Under the pieces are notes generated by a model that was not told where the DNA came from, did no database searches, and was given only the letters and a program-made list of their open reading frames with translations. A stretch of 64,000 nt of DNA from Burhinus oedicnemus (taxonomy: Eukaryota; Chordata; Aves; Charadriiformes; Burhinidae), in the NCBI GenBank assembly GCA_008921705.1, contig VFFE01007657.1:124001-188000 (forward strand), written 5' to 3'. Made by a program: the position numbers and the translations under genes. This document shows, piece by piece, positions 11,186 to 23,900 of this stretch. The stretch's first letter is position 1; the number at the start of each line of letters is the position of its first letter.

Positions 11186-12436
11186 CTAGGGTCGGCCTCG
11201 AGTCTCTCCAGGTGCTTTCTGCCACAAGCTCCAGGTAGGGCCATTCTTCCTGGCTGCAACGTTTTTAACATATTGTCCTGCCTGGACTGGCCCCAGGGCT
11301 ACTGCATGAACTATTTCCTGTTTAATTTGTTCGAAGGCTTGCTGTTGCTCAGGGCCCCTTTTAAAATCATTCTTTTTCCGGGTCACTTCATATAGAGGGC
11401 TCACAATCAGACTGTAATCTGGGATATGCATCCTCCAAAAATCCACAACACCTAAGAAAGCTCGTGTTTCCTTTTTAGTAGTCAGTGGGGACATAGGTGC
11501 TATTTTGTTAATCACATCCATGGGGATCTGATGGCGTCCATCTTGCCATTTTATTCCTAAAAACTGAATCTCCTGTGCGGGTCCCTTCACCTTATTTCAT
11601 TTTATGGCAAAACCAGCTTTCAGAAGGATTTGAACTATTTTATTCCCTTTCTCAAAAACTTCTTCTGCAGTGTTGCCCCATACAATGATGTCATCAATGT
11701 ATTGGAGATGTTCCGGAGCTTCACCCTGTTCCAGTGCAGTCTGGATCAGTCCATGGCAGATGGTGGGGCTGTGTTTCCACCCCTGGGGCAGCCGGTTCCA
11801 GGTGTACTGGATGCCTCTCCAAGTGAAAGCAAACTGTGGCCTGCACTCTGCTGCCAAAGGGATTGAGAAGAATGCATTAGCAATATCAATTGTCGCATAC
11901 CACTTGGCTGCCTTTGACTCCACTTCGTATTGAAGTTCTAGCATGTCTGGCATGGCAGCACTCAGCAGTGGTGTGACTTCATTCAGGCCATGATAGTCCA
12001 CTGTTAGCCTCCACTCTCCATTAGATTTTTGAACTGGCCATATGGGGCTATTAAAGGGTGAGTGGGTCTTGCTGATCACTCCTTGAGTCTCTAGTTGATG
12101 AATCGGGTTATGGATGGGAATCAGAAAGTCTCGGTTAGTGTGATACTGCCACCGATGCACCTGTTGTTCTTCAACCCTCAACAACCCTACAACAGAAGGG
12201 TTTTCCGAGAGACCAGGCAAGGCAAACAGCTGCTTAATTTCCTCCGTCTCCAAGGCAGCTATGCCAAAATCCCACTGGTACCCTTTTGGGTCTTTGAAAT
12301 ACCCTCTTCTGAGATAGTCTATATCAAGGATGCATGGAGCCTCTGGGCCAGTCACAATGGGATGCTTTTGCCAGTCATTCCCAGTTAGACTCACCTCAGC
12401 TTCCAATACAGTCAACTGTTGGGATCCTCCTGTCAC
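11186..12436 (-). pseudogene. ERV reverse transcriptase remnant, with protease C-terminus
   Basis: Two open frames (11597-12436, 279 codons, and 11186-11590) cover most of the reverse transcriptase. They are separated by a single TGA at 11594-11596 in the same frame. The first about 60 residues belong to the end of the protease. Then come the fingers (WPVQKSNGEWRLTVDY), motif A (YATIDIANAFFSIPL), motif B (LPQGWKHSPTICHG) and motif C with the catalytic YIDD (codons 11690-11701). A palm/thumb block (IQFLGIKW) follows. All catalytic aspartates are intact. The 279-codon frame starts at a GTG and is a fragment of a longer gene, not a real start. The motif B wording points to the ERV-L group. Confidence 0.9.
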
Positions 12437-12560
12437 TCCAGAAATACAAATGGGTTCTGCCCCCCTCTACAGCTTGATGGTATTAAGGTACACTGCGCAC
12501 TGGTGTCCACTAGGGCCTTATACTCCTGTGGGTCTGATGTGCCAGGCGATCGCATCCACA
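12437..12560 (-). pseudogene. ERV protease active-site region
   Basis: The aspartic protease that cleaves Gag-Pol is represented by LVDTSAQCTLIP on the minus strand (LVDTSA codons 12496-12513). The family signature is Asp-Thr/Ser-Gly; here the Gly position is Ser (AGT, rc of 12499-12501). Just downstream, a run of six C on the plus strand (about 12460-12465) marks a frame change, so the active-site strand and the following 279-codon frame are not in one reading frame. It is non-functional. Confidence 0.75.
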
Positions 12561-12599
12561 CAGTCCAATAAACCCAGTTGTCCCTTTCCCCCACCTGAC

Positions 12600-14072
12600 T
12601 GGAGGCAGGGCCCCTCTAATCCTGGTCATAGTATCCGTTACTGACTTCTTGCAGAAATGACTTGGATGTCTCTTCAAGAAGATCAGAGGTAAGATCAGGC
12701 CTTCTACTCTGTCTGGGGAACTGCCCACTGGAAACTGGAGCGGTACTTTTCCTGGAGGGATGCCCTTTTGTGATTGTTCTTCCTTGCAACTCATGTACCC
12801 GTGCCTGTAGGATCGAGGTAGGTTGTCCATCCCACTTCCTCATGTCCCCTCCATGGTCACGCAAGTAAAACCACAGAGTGCCTCATGGTGTGTACCCTCT
12901 ATATTCTCTCTCGAGTAGAGAAACACCTGCTCCTAACAGCTGAGATGCTGGCCCATATGGGTGGGGAGTAGGACATACTCTCTTCAAGTTGCTGAAGCTT
13001 CCACGAAAGTTTCTCCACAGCCAAGATGAGAGGGGAACAGAGTCTTTCTTCGTACTGCCACAGTTGGCCAGCCACCTCATCCACCTTTCCATTCCATCAC
13101 TGCCAAGGAGTTGGCGTATGACGATGGTGCACGCCGTACAAATTTCCGCCACATAGCCTTGTGCACTGGACTTCATCAGGATTTGTGGGTAACTGTGTAT
13201 TGTATAGGTCATAATAAATCATCTCCCTCACAGGTAATTCCCTCAGATACTAGATACCTCTTTTCATGGTGGTCCACTTGCTTAGATGACATACATCATC
13301 TTCACTGAAGGGGTACCTTTCCCTCACACCTGACAGGAGTCGCCTCCAGAGGCTGAGGGCTTGTGTCTTTTTCCCAATAGCCTTGTCAATGCCCCCTTCT
13401 CTAGACAGGGATCCCAGTTGCTTGGCTTCCCTACCCTCTAATTCCGAGCTACTGGCCCCATTGTCCCAGCATCAGAGCAACCAGGTGACAGTGTGCTCCC
13501 CCGGAAGTCGGCTGAAATCTTTTCGCATATCTCGCAGCTCGCTTAGGGACAGGGATCACGTGATTATCTCTGGTTCTGTCTCTTCCTCCTCCTCATCATC
13601 CCTTACTAAGCGAACTGATTTCTTGGTGTATTTCTTCTGTATGGGAGCAACTGATACTGGCACAGGTTGGTTGTCTGGCTCAGCTGCATTGCCTGCCACC
13701 GAGGCTGGAGTAGCCACAAGTGCCTGCTGGTCTGTTTTCCCCCTCTGTCCCCTGAGGGTGCTGCATAATACCAAGCAGTGTTTGGTAGATACTGGCCAGG
13801 GCCCAGCACAGTGCTGTAAGTTGTGCCTCTCTGGAATAACCACAACATTTTCCTTTCAAATATTCTGTCACTTTATCAGGGTACTGTAGCTGTTCAGGGG
13901 TGAAGTCCCAAACCATTGCAGGTGAGAAGTTCTCTAGATACCTGCCCATATTCTCCCACATGCCATGCCACCCATGACTATCCAGCCTCGGGGCAGGTCT
14001 CTGGGTGGTAAACAGTTGTTTAACCCTAAACAAGGCATGAAACACATTCAGGAGACATAGCAGCAGGAACAT
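12600..14072 (-). pseudogene. ERV gag remnant
   Basis: Gag forms the inner virion shell. The first frame runs 13680-14072. It starts MFLLLCLLNVF, contains WENMGRYLENFSPAMVWDF and is hydrophobic at its front. A frame change near 13740-13750 leads to a frame ending 13556 with a lysine-rich block (QKKYTKKSVRLVRDD) and an acidic run. After a TGA at 13556-13558 the same frame can be followed through LSELRDMRKDF and GGIDKAIGK to about 13265. Further pieces are seen at 12883-13212 and 12616-12864. I saw no CCHC zinc knuckle. The order between primer site and protease, rather than sequence identity, is the main reason for calling this gag. Confidence 0.75.
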
Positions 14073-14530
14073 GCTGGTTTGAGCACCCTAAGGATATTAA
14101 AAACTCTCAAAAGCTGTCATACCTGGCCCAAAGGAGAAAAGAGAGGTGAAAGAGGTGGGGAAAGTATCCCCCCCCATTTTCCCCATAGATTGGGTGTGAT
14201 TATTAATAAATTCCAAGAGACAGTGCCCAAGGTATGGGGAGGACAGCAATGATGCATAAAATCTCCAACATAACCACCTGAACTGTGATGTTATCATATC
14301 ATAAATTGGTATTACACAAGACAGAAAAATTATAATCTTGATCCCTCTCCCAAAGGTGATTAACAGCATTAGGGGGAGTACATAGGGTATCTAAGAATTT
14401 ACATAATACAACCATGCCAACAAACAAAGCAACATTGTGACCAGTGACTACTTAACTCATACAATAAATGCATATAACAAATTTGTTTTAACAAGCTCTG
14501 GTTGGATCTGTCGTTATCTCAATGCTTCAA
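14073..14530 (-). other. ERV leader between primer site and gag
   Basis: The untranslated leader of the provirus, where packaging signals would lie. The 90-codon frame at 14097-14369 shows no family features and is probably chance. A run of seven C is at about 14170-14176. Confidence 0.5.
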
Positions 14531-14548
14531 GCCCCACGCTGGGCACCA
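14531..14548 (-). promoter_or_regulatory. Primer binding site, tRNA-Lys-like
   Basis: On the coding strand the 18 bases read TGGTGCCCAGCGTGGGGC, located 9 bases after the 5' LTR. This is the position and form (TGG start) of a retroviral primer binding site. From memory it differs at two positions from the site complementary to tRNA-Lys(1,2). That primer is typical of class II (ERV-K-like) elements, whereas ERV-L elements of mammals typically use tRNA-Leu. Confidence 0.75.
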
Positions 14549-14557
14549 AAAAAGGAC

Positions 14558-14916
14558 TGTTGTGGTTTGGTCTCAGGCAGCAACAAAGAAGCACGCGGCC
14601 AATTGCTTAACGCCCCATGGCGGTGGGGGAGATTGGAAAAAAAAGGTAAAACTTGTGGGTTGAGATAAAGGCAGTTTAACAGAACAGCAAAAGAAAGAGG
14701 AAAACAACAGTAACACTGATGGAGGAATGTACAAACACAGTTACTGTACCAGCGCTCACCTACCGGACCACAGGAAGCCCCAGCCCACTCCCAAGAGGCA
14801 ACTTTCTGCCCCTTCTCCCGGCCAGCTCCCCCCTATAGGCCTGGCATGGCATCACATGGTATGGAATCCTGTGTCCCATACCAGAAATTAACCCTATCCT
14901 TGCCGGAACCAGGACA
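14558..14916 (-). repeat. 5' LTR of the endogenous retrovirus
   Basis: It pairs with 8621-8948 and is the longer copy (359 against 328 bases). The extra segment (about 14731-14766) contains 'acaaacacagttactgtacc'. On the coding strand U3 begins TGTCCTGGTTCCGG and the end reads CCACAACA. A TTAAACTGCCTTTATCTC block near 14665-14682 is the equivalent of the ATTAAACTGTCTTTATCTC polyadenylation region of the solo LTR at 56910-57467. Confidence 0.88.
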
Positions 14917-17900
14917 TTTTTGATCTGTTTTTTTTCAGTCTCTCAGTCTGATATGCCAATCAGTTAAAGCCAAGCTAGAGACCATCTGGAGTTTTCTGGA
15001 AATTCACTGTGTAAATGATGAGGTAATTGCACACAAATGTAAAATTCCTGCAATAATTTCAGCTGGTATTTTTCCTCTGTTACCCTGCATTTTATCCATT
15101 CTACACAACAGAGAGGGGTTTTTTACATTGGATTTAGATCTAAAACTTAGTGAATTAATGGATTCCTATAAATTTATTATATAAATACAAGTGTGTATTA
15201 GCACCATATGAAGGCTGACATTAACATAATTAAAATGCTATTAACATATATCATAAAGTTTTATTTTTTTTCTTTTGGCTCAAACAGAAGAGATTTATGG
15301 AAACAACTTTGTAATCTGATAGTACATATGTTAAATTAATGGTCTCACATGTTTCATTTTTTCATAATCATATTTAAACCTCATCTTTGTAAGTCTAGAA
15401 GATTAAATTCAAGACATACTTTCTCAATTTCAGATAATTTCCTTTCTGAATAGCAGCTATTTAAGATTAAACAAAAATGAATACTGTGAATAATTTTATG
15501 CAGATGAAAATCATGGTCTTACTGAATTGTTAATACCTAAAAATAGAGAGATTTTTAGAGGAAAGCCTATAGAAACAGACCATTCATTTTAGTAATAGAT
15601 AAAGTGTCTTTAAAAAATTCTGAAAACCACGAAGTGAAGAGGATCGGAAGATCTTGCCCCACTGCATGGGGTTTCAGATGAAAAGGCTCATCAGTATCAC
15701 ACTACCTGAATGTGAAGCCAATCTGCAAGAAAGCACCATGTGGATACTGTGCCATTCTGACCTGAGGAATAATGCCTCCCATTTTTTTGCATCTTCATCT
15801 CACTTCTAGATTGGGTGCAGGGTTTTCAGCAGACATGTGATCATAGGTTCATGGCTTTACATATAGGCACATTGTGGTGTAATTTATTCTAAGCTTACCA
15901 TCAGTGTACTACTACTGTTAATTGACATATTCAAACTACCTGTCATCCATACCAGCTTTGTTTAATGCTTTGTATAAAGTTTTTATATTATACAACACTA
16001 TACACTGAAGTATTATAGGGAAAAAGGAAGACTATCTAATGGATTTTAATTATTGTGCACATTCTGTTTTGGAAAAAAAAAAATCACATTACTGTTAAAA
16101 AAAATTACTGACCACATGCTATTTCTGTTGCTTATAGTGAATGCTACCTTACACCACACTTTAAAAGCAATGTCACAGACAATTACTTTTTACTAAAGTA
16201 AATTTGATTCTGTATCCTCAAAAGTACATGGCTTCAGTGTGGAAAACACCAAGGGTGGGATTCAACTCCAGAATGTGTCTACCTAAATCTAAATGTATAG
16301 ATGCCAGATTTGCTTGATAGCTAGATACCTGAGCTGTCATTACTGCCAACAGAGCCTAAGAGGACTTGATTCATGGTCTAAACACAAAAGCCACCCTGAA
16401 TGGCATAGGATATCAGAGCCTTCTGCTTAAGGCTATCAGACCTGTAGGTGATCCCTGTCTCCCTGGAGTGGCAGCTGAAGAACAGTCCAGATACTCTAAG
16501 ATATTTCAAATCTCGTATATGTCTAAGGTTAAGAAGCTGAATCAAGTCCCTGCATTTAGTCAGAAGACGAAGTCTTCAAATTCTCTGAGGCTTGATTCAG
16601 TTGCTACACTTAGAGAGTTTTTTAGCACTGTTTGAAACATCATAAAGTGTTATTGAGTTGCCTGAACTCAGAAACCTACTGTCATTTTAAAAACACTAGA
16701 CTAATCCACGAAACTCCAGCTGGTTCTTTAAGAGGTTCATATCTTCCATAGGTCCTGTTCCTTACCTTCCAGCCTCATGGAGCATGGTTTGCATATTTTA
16801 AGGCTTCTCAGGACTCTTACGTTTCAGCAACTGAGTCATGACTTCTTGACTATATGCTCTATTTGCCTCTTGGTATCTGAAACATCCTAACAGAACTGAC
16901 AGTTATCGTTAAGGACTTATAACAGACCAGTCCCCATCTAGAACACCTTTGGGGGCTTAGCTGATACCCCCCAAGGGCACCTGTGTAGACACATTTAGAC
17001 ATCTGTATTCAGCATATATAGTCTGGAGTTTAAATTCCCTCTATATTTGTTAAAAATGGCTTTTCTGAACATGAAAACGAACAAAATTATTTCCTATGTC
17101 TTTATTTTTCAGAAAACTGCAGGATTCAAATAGCGTATAGAAGCAAACTAATTAACGGAGAATCCTAGCCTTAAGATTTGATAACATATACATTCATATT
17201 CCATATTTTTTGAGTTTAAGACCAAATAATATCAGTAAGAGGGCTTATGTAGGCATAACTTAGAAAGAGAATCTTATACTAATGTTTAATTTTCATAATC
17301 CATGGGGAAAAAAAGACCAGTGAGGTAATGAATGATAGATATCAGAGGTAAGTTATACCTCTCTTCGTATCATTTTTCTTAGTTTACCACAGGGAAACCA
17401 TCATTACACGTGCATAATGATGCATATGACACACAGAAGTATCTGATGGAATGAGAGACTTTAAAGATCTTTTAAATTTTTAATTTTTTTTTTAGTATGG
17501 TTAGATACTTCTGCTGTCAGAAGAAATTGCAGAATAATGTGGCAATACTTCTGATAATTTTAAGTGAATCAATTTTGCTGCAGGTAACAGTTATCCTTTC
17601 TAATCCACTGTGGCTTTCAGCATTTCTGTGACAGAAAGTCTCTATCCTTAAAATGCAAGCATTTTTGTTATGTCAAGAAATGATATAGAAGTAGTTCTTA
17701 TGACAGAGTGCATAAATGAGTCTAGATCCACACTGCTAAATGACTCTGTCCCAAGAAACAATCCCCAGTCCTCAGGCTAAAAGGCAGAGTACCTAGCATC
17801 CACTTTAAAGCAGGTTTGCTACATTCGTAATACATGACATTTATAAAAGAGACTCCCTGACCCTAATATACCCATTACATAACAATTCAAGTGGACTTAT

Positions 17901-20900
17901 TTTGTGTCTATGATATGGCTGAAAACCTCAAGAATGGCAGCTTTAAGTCATGCCTTTGTCTCCCAGTATGTGGCAAATGAATTTGGGAGGAGACTCAGGT
18001 CTTAAGGACACATCAACTGTTGCAATAGTGTCGGAAGAGAATTTTAAAGTTTTTCTAAGGTGGAGAATGCAACATCAAGTGTAGTTTCACTAATGTTGCT
18101 TTTGGAAAGTGATGCTTGCAGTGATCTGTCTCTAGAATTACACTGAATCTTGTTGGACCAGCTAGTTCAGATGAAAAGGCAACCCAAAAGCCAAGTAATT
18201 TTTACATAACACTGTGTTTGTCCCAGTCCTGGCCACTCACTTGATCACACTGCAGTAATATTAGATTGTTTGGCAGAGGTAATGCTCTGTTTTATGAATT
18301 AACCAGTGATATAGACTTGAAATTCTCAAGAATTATTCCACTGAATGCCGAACTTATTTTGTTCTGTGGATTTTCTGTGTGGAAATAGAAGCATAGCATT
18401 TGCACAGTTGTCACAATCATTCTTGTACTATACAAATATTGCATCAAAGTGTCCTTAAATTATATTAATGTCCAGTTTAAAAAGCATTTTTTTTAACCCA
18501 CTACTGTGATTTAAAGCCTATTTCAGACCTAAGAAATTTTGAAGCTTGCTGAATATACACTTAAAATACAATTAAACACTGAATCCTTGCTAAATTTTTC
18601 ACCAAAGTTCCATTTGCAAAGCCCCAGGAATCTGCTGTTGTAACAGAGGGGGTATTTTGCTGTGAGAACAAAATTGCTGGTCTTTGAAGAACAGGGAACA
18701 GGAAATAGTCTGGGACGTGGATTAAATGGGAGGAAGTAGAGATCAGGATCCACAAGAGTCTACAAATGATTAAAGCTTTCTTACATAAAGTACCTTTATA
18801 AAGAAAACAACTACTACAGATAGAGATTAACTAGAACATCTTAATTAGATCATCATGATTACTTGGCTAGGGATTTAATTAGAACAACTACAACTAAGGA
18901 AAGCAATCGCGAAAATTAGGATTAGAAACAAACAGAAACCTATAAAAAACCTAAAAAATAGTTCACAAAATCCATGAAAGGGATGGTTAAAACTAAACTC
19001 CATATTTAATTCAGACAACAACACTGCACTCAGAATTTTGTGCAAGATGCTGAGTATCAAGCTTGTATTGCCCCACTGAACTGTGTAGTCATATTGCTTC
19101 ATATCACTTGAGGAGGTGGCCTTAAATATATTCAGAAAAAAATGTATTTGCAAATATTAAGTTTAATCATTTTATCTTAGGTATGAATTAGAAAATTTAG
19201 AACTAGTAAAAAAACACATATTCAATCTCTGTAGCACTGACCAAAATTTTTTAGCTGGAAAAAACCCCAAATACCTAACTGTAAGTTAATTGCATACCTT
19301 GGTTTTTCTATCATGGAACTTATGTTTTCAATGTTCCAGCTCCTCTTTTTCTTTTGAAAGATTATAAAATACTACCACAAGTCATATTTAGAGGCAAATT
19401 ATTTATTCATTATATAACTTCTCCAGATTTATTCTCAGTTTACATCTGGTTGTCTGATGGTTCTGAAGTTGGTTACATTGAACTAATTGCCCTGGATCAA
19501 TTACCCAAAGCATATTAGTGTGTTTTAGTGTACTTAGTGTTTTACAGTTCACCTTTCCAAAATAACAGGTCCTTAATTTTACAATGCATCTACTTAGCTG
19601 GTCTACTGGAATCTGAGTTTGTTGACTTTCAAAATACTTCATGAAGTCTTCAGTGTAACCAGGTTGAAGGTGTGGATTTTATTTTAATTTTTTTGAACGG
19701 TTCATTTTAATTTTTGTCTTTGTACTAGGTATTTTTATTTCAGCACCATTTAATAGATGAGCAAATTGAGAATATGTAATTTAACAGGTACAGTTTTATT
19801 ATTATTTTTTAATGCTGGTAGAGGATGTAAAAGCAATTCTGGAAGTGGATAAAATGTTAATAAAATGCTTTGAAGTACTGCCCTATGTAATTGCTGCACA
19901 TTATTATTCTCAGCATTCTGTATTTTCAAGCTATGAAAAGGCTCATTGCTAGACTTAATTTCATAGAAGAACAAACTATTTTCAGATTTATTTGTGACTC
20001 TGAAGTTTTAGCAAAGAAATATAATAATTTCAAAGTGAACAAAGAGCTATCTTGAACTTTGGAACTGATAAATGCAGGGTAGTTCCCTACTACTTTCTTG
20101 GAATAGCTTCAGGCTTTCTGATCTGGTCTGAGTACGTGCTTTGACCTTATTGGGGTGAGACACAGGCACACATCAAGATTCCGTCCTCTTTCCCCCTAAA
20201 TCTTTAACTGAGCACAAAGAAAGCTGGAAGTTATTAACCTGACAAGATCTACCACCGGATCCAGCTCATCTTCCTATCTGGAGACTCCAGTCATACTCTG
20301 CAGTTTCCTAAAACTGCATGTGTACTTCCTCATAAAGAGTGTCCAAATGTGCAGATATCTCCAGAAACCAATTGTCAGACCTTGAAATTTAGAATATTAT
20401 TATACACTTCAAAACAAAACCTATTTCTGATTTTAGATGTTTAAAAGTTACTCCAATAGAAATTAGTGTAGATTTGAGACAGAAGAATCAGAACCCATTT
20501 TCTAAATCTTCTTCATGATCTTCACAAATCAGTAAGTGTAAAGATACTTAAGTTCCTATTGAAGTGATGTATTTGTGCGAATATGCTTTTTTTGATCTTT
20601 CATGACAGTAAGATGTTTGAGTAGCATCAATAATTAGCACAGGACAACATCTAATATCTCTGTTTTCGGGTTTTGGGTTTTTGTGTAGTTTTTTTTGTTA
20701 AAGCCATCTTATGGAAACAAGTTATTCTTTTTAATTTGATTCTTTTTATTTTGAGTTGAATTTACTGCAATAAAATAACCCCCAAATTACTTACTCCATC
20801 AGTTTCCTGTGAAAGTGTATTGCTGATCACCCCAGCATACTGATAACCTTCTAGCCAACAGAGCTGGTCTATAGTTATTAATTTTTTTCATTGTTATTTT

Positions 20901-23900
20901 CTATGCCTGCTAGTAGAATTGTAACAATGCCTGCTGGCTGAAAAATTAACCAACTGAACCCTTTCACATCTGTTTCTCAGTAGGCTAATGAGAAAATGGG
21001 TCTGACATCCTCACATTTCTTTTCTTGCTGAGCAGTCCCAGTAGTGGGAGAACAAGAAAATACAACCTTCTGCAGCCATTTCATTCAATTTTCCTTAACT
21101 TTGTTACAGAGGTATGGCAAGGTAGATATTACTTCCAATTACACAAAATATTGCAATCATATGAATGGAAGTTCTTGCTTCTAGCAGAATTTATGGAAAC
21201 AAATTGAAAATTGACAATATAATAACCAATGCTACCCATAGCAGTACATCCCTCCTTTGGCTTCTCTTTATATAATACATAGAATTGAAATGAATACAAG
21301 GCTGTTATTTCTATCCTACCCTTCATAAGTCATAAAAAAATTGACTGACCTTTTCTATATCAGTAATTCCAACTGTCACTGTTCACTTGGATTTTAAGTA
21401 GCATCCACAGTTTTCTTTTTATCTGCCCTTAACAGTGAAGAATGCACCTTTTAAACATCTAGAATGGTCTCACTCCTTTGAAATCCAAAAACTCAAAAAT
21501 CAATTGTATACTAAGTTAACTGTCTACTAGAGTCTACTGTCTACTACCAAAAATTCCTTCCCAGTTTTCACAAACTTCTTGCTTGCCTTTTTGTATCTCC
21601 TTCTTCTCATATTTCAGTTCATGATACTCTGGAATTAGAGAGGGGTTTTTTTGTTGTTTGCTTGCTTTCTGTTTGCTGAGCACAAAACACAACAGTGCTT
21701 ACTTGTAGATTGTGTTATTTAATGTTAATAAAAAAAGTTATACATAGCAGCAAATTATGGGAATTCTGAATATGCAGTAGACATCTTTGATGTAACTTAT
21801 TTATTACTCAAAAATACATATAAAAATATTGAGTGTAACCTGTCAGATACATGCACTTCTTATTTCTACAGCCATGCTGTAGAACATGGAATATAGTTAT
21901 TATAAATTTATAATAGATTTCTATTTTCTGTATTGTGGAACTAGAAGTGAAAATGAATTTCAGTTGAAGACATTTTAAGAAGATAGCCATATAACTTCAA
22001 GCCCTGATTCAGTCAAGAATGGTTTAAAATAGACTGCAGTCCTTAAAGCTTTCTCATAAGAATGAGTAAAGCAGAATTAGAAAGAAAGAATTACTGAGTT
22101 CCCTCCTGCCATTCTGGAGAGCCTTATCATTTTATACTCAATTATACTTTTTATTCATCAGGAAAAGGTGAGATAATCTACAGATTACTTATGACCTTAA
22201 AGTCTATGTACTTAAAAACCTAAAAGGTTATTTATGATCTAGAATAATACACATTTTGGAGTATATTTGGTTTCTAAGGATAGATACTTGTGTGGTCAAA
22301 TACAGGGGAAAATGCATTGCATATGGTTCATGAGTGTGACACAAATAAATATCTGAAGTCTTTTCAACAGTAATCTCTAAATAACCTAGGAGTGAAAACC
22401 AAGATTTACTTGGAAAAAGGAATAAATATTTCCTGTATCACTAGAATCAAGATCGTAAAATAGATTTGAAGAAGAAAAGCAGAATTTATTTCAATTTCAA
22501 ATTTACAACATTTTTTTCCCTTAAAAATATTCTAATGTATGTGACTCTTAATTTTTTTTTTTTTTTCAGTTTCCAGTATTACCACTGGAAAAATGCTACA
22601 GCACAGCAACCCTTAAAACTGGTGTAAACTCCCTACATTTTGTTTCAATCCTATAACAAAAAAAGGGAAAGAAAAAAAAATTCGATTCATACTACATGCT
22701 ATGCAAACTCTCTAATTATGTTTCATAATAAAAGACTCCTCCAGCTACTGCTTTTGTGTGAAACATATTCTCCCTGAAAAAATGTAAATGCACGCAAAAA
22801 TAATAAATAGAAAGTGCATGATCATGCCTTATGTAATCATGTAATGCTAATCAATATAGCGAGCATAGTCAATATAAGATAGGCATAAAGTTTCATAGGT
22901 TCAACACCAATTAGGAGACTCAGAAAAAAAGTGTAAACAAAGAAAATAACATGCAGGGCAGGATTTAAATGCCAAACCTCAATTTTGTTACTGTAGTGAT
23001 GAGTAAGACAACTATGTAATACTCATGTTCAGTAAACTAATTCCATATTAGGATTCAGTAACAAATATGTCATCACATTGCAACAATTTGGAATGACTGC
23101 CATTCAACCTCTCCTGTGACAAAAAAATTCTGTTTTCACTGGGGTAGCTAAATACAAGAAAGACCTCAGCTACCACAAGTTTCACTGCACTCAATGCAGT
23201 CTACCAGTTTCTTCTAGCAACTAGTTTCTTGCATTGGGACTGCTATTCCTGCTTGTCTCCCACCTTATGCATTGGGACTCACCTCTGTTCTACCTTCAAC
23301 TGCTGCTACAGAATCGTAAACTGAACCTCAGAACAACAAATATAAAAAGGGCTGTAACCTTTTTACTACCTATCCTAGGATAAAAATTCTTGCCTGTCTT
23401 CCTGGACTGACTGTTCTGAGACAGAGGAATGGAAGATGAAAAATCTGCTCTAGCAGTTGCAATGATGAGTTCTCTAGCACTCTAACTTATGGTAATTCAG
23501 CAGTATTCTGAATATTATACAGTCCTTATATGTTATACAATCTTTATTTAATCTTTCAGTGTAGTAATTTATTTCCTGCTTCTCTCATGTACTTTTTCAG
23601 TAAGTCATTATCATCTCCCTTAATTTCTTAACAAGTTTTGCTTCTAACTTTGATTTGATCCACTTTTAAGCTGCAACTAAACTCTAACATACTTAAAGTT
23701 GGCCTTGTGCCTTATTTAATTCATTTCCGGTTCCATTTTTAATAAAGTGGAAAAGCAGATCACTGTTTCGAGTAAGATATCTGTGAGAGTAGATCACTTT
23801 TTATCTGAAAAGGCTGCCATCGGGTGATAACCACAGACGAGTTGTAGCTACACAGGTCAGACAAATTTAAAAGATCAATCTGAGAAAGGCTTCCTGGAAA

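Larger units (their letters stand above)
8621..14916 (-). mobile_element. Endogenous retrovirus (env-less, ERV-L-like), decayed
   Basis: A provirus of about 6.3 kb on the minus strand. Two related LTRs flank remains of gag and pro-pol in the expected order: 5' LTR 14558-14916, primer binding site 14531-14548, gag 12600-14072, pro-pol 9475-12560, 3' LTR 8621-8948. Both LTRs begin TG and end CA on either strand. The flanks carry ctttt (8616-8620) and ttttt (14917-14921), compatible with a 5-bp target duplication with one change, although the low complexity makes this weak. Only about 530 bases lie between integrase and the 3' LTR, so there is no room for env. By eye the LTRs differ at roughly one base in eight, plus an internal indel, which indicates an old insertion. 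Many stops and frame changes make it inactive. The reverse transcriptase motif LPQGWKHSPTICHG resembles ERV-L (class III) elements, as I recall that family, while the primer site resembles tRNA-Lys. Confidence 0.9.

Noticed and set aside
11003..12644. Plus-strand open frames over the provirus pol (for example 11003-11395, 12095-12388, 12330-12644)
   Set aside because: They are shadows of the minus-strand reverse transcriptase and protease region.
13383..13889. 168-codon plus-strand frame rich in serine
   Set aside because: It is antisense to the gag remnant. The serine runs come from the acidic and lysine-rich gag codons read in reverse.
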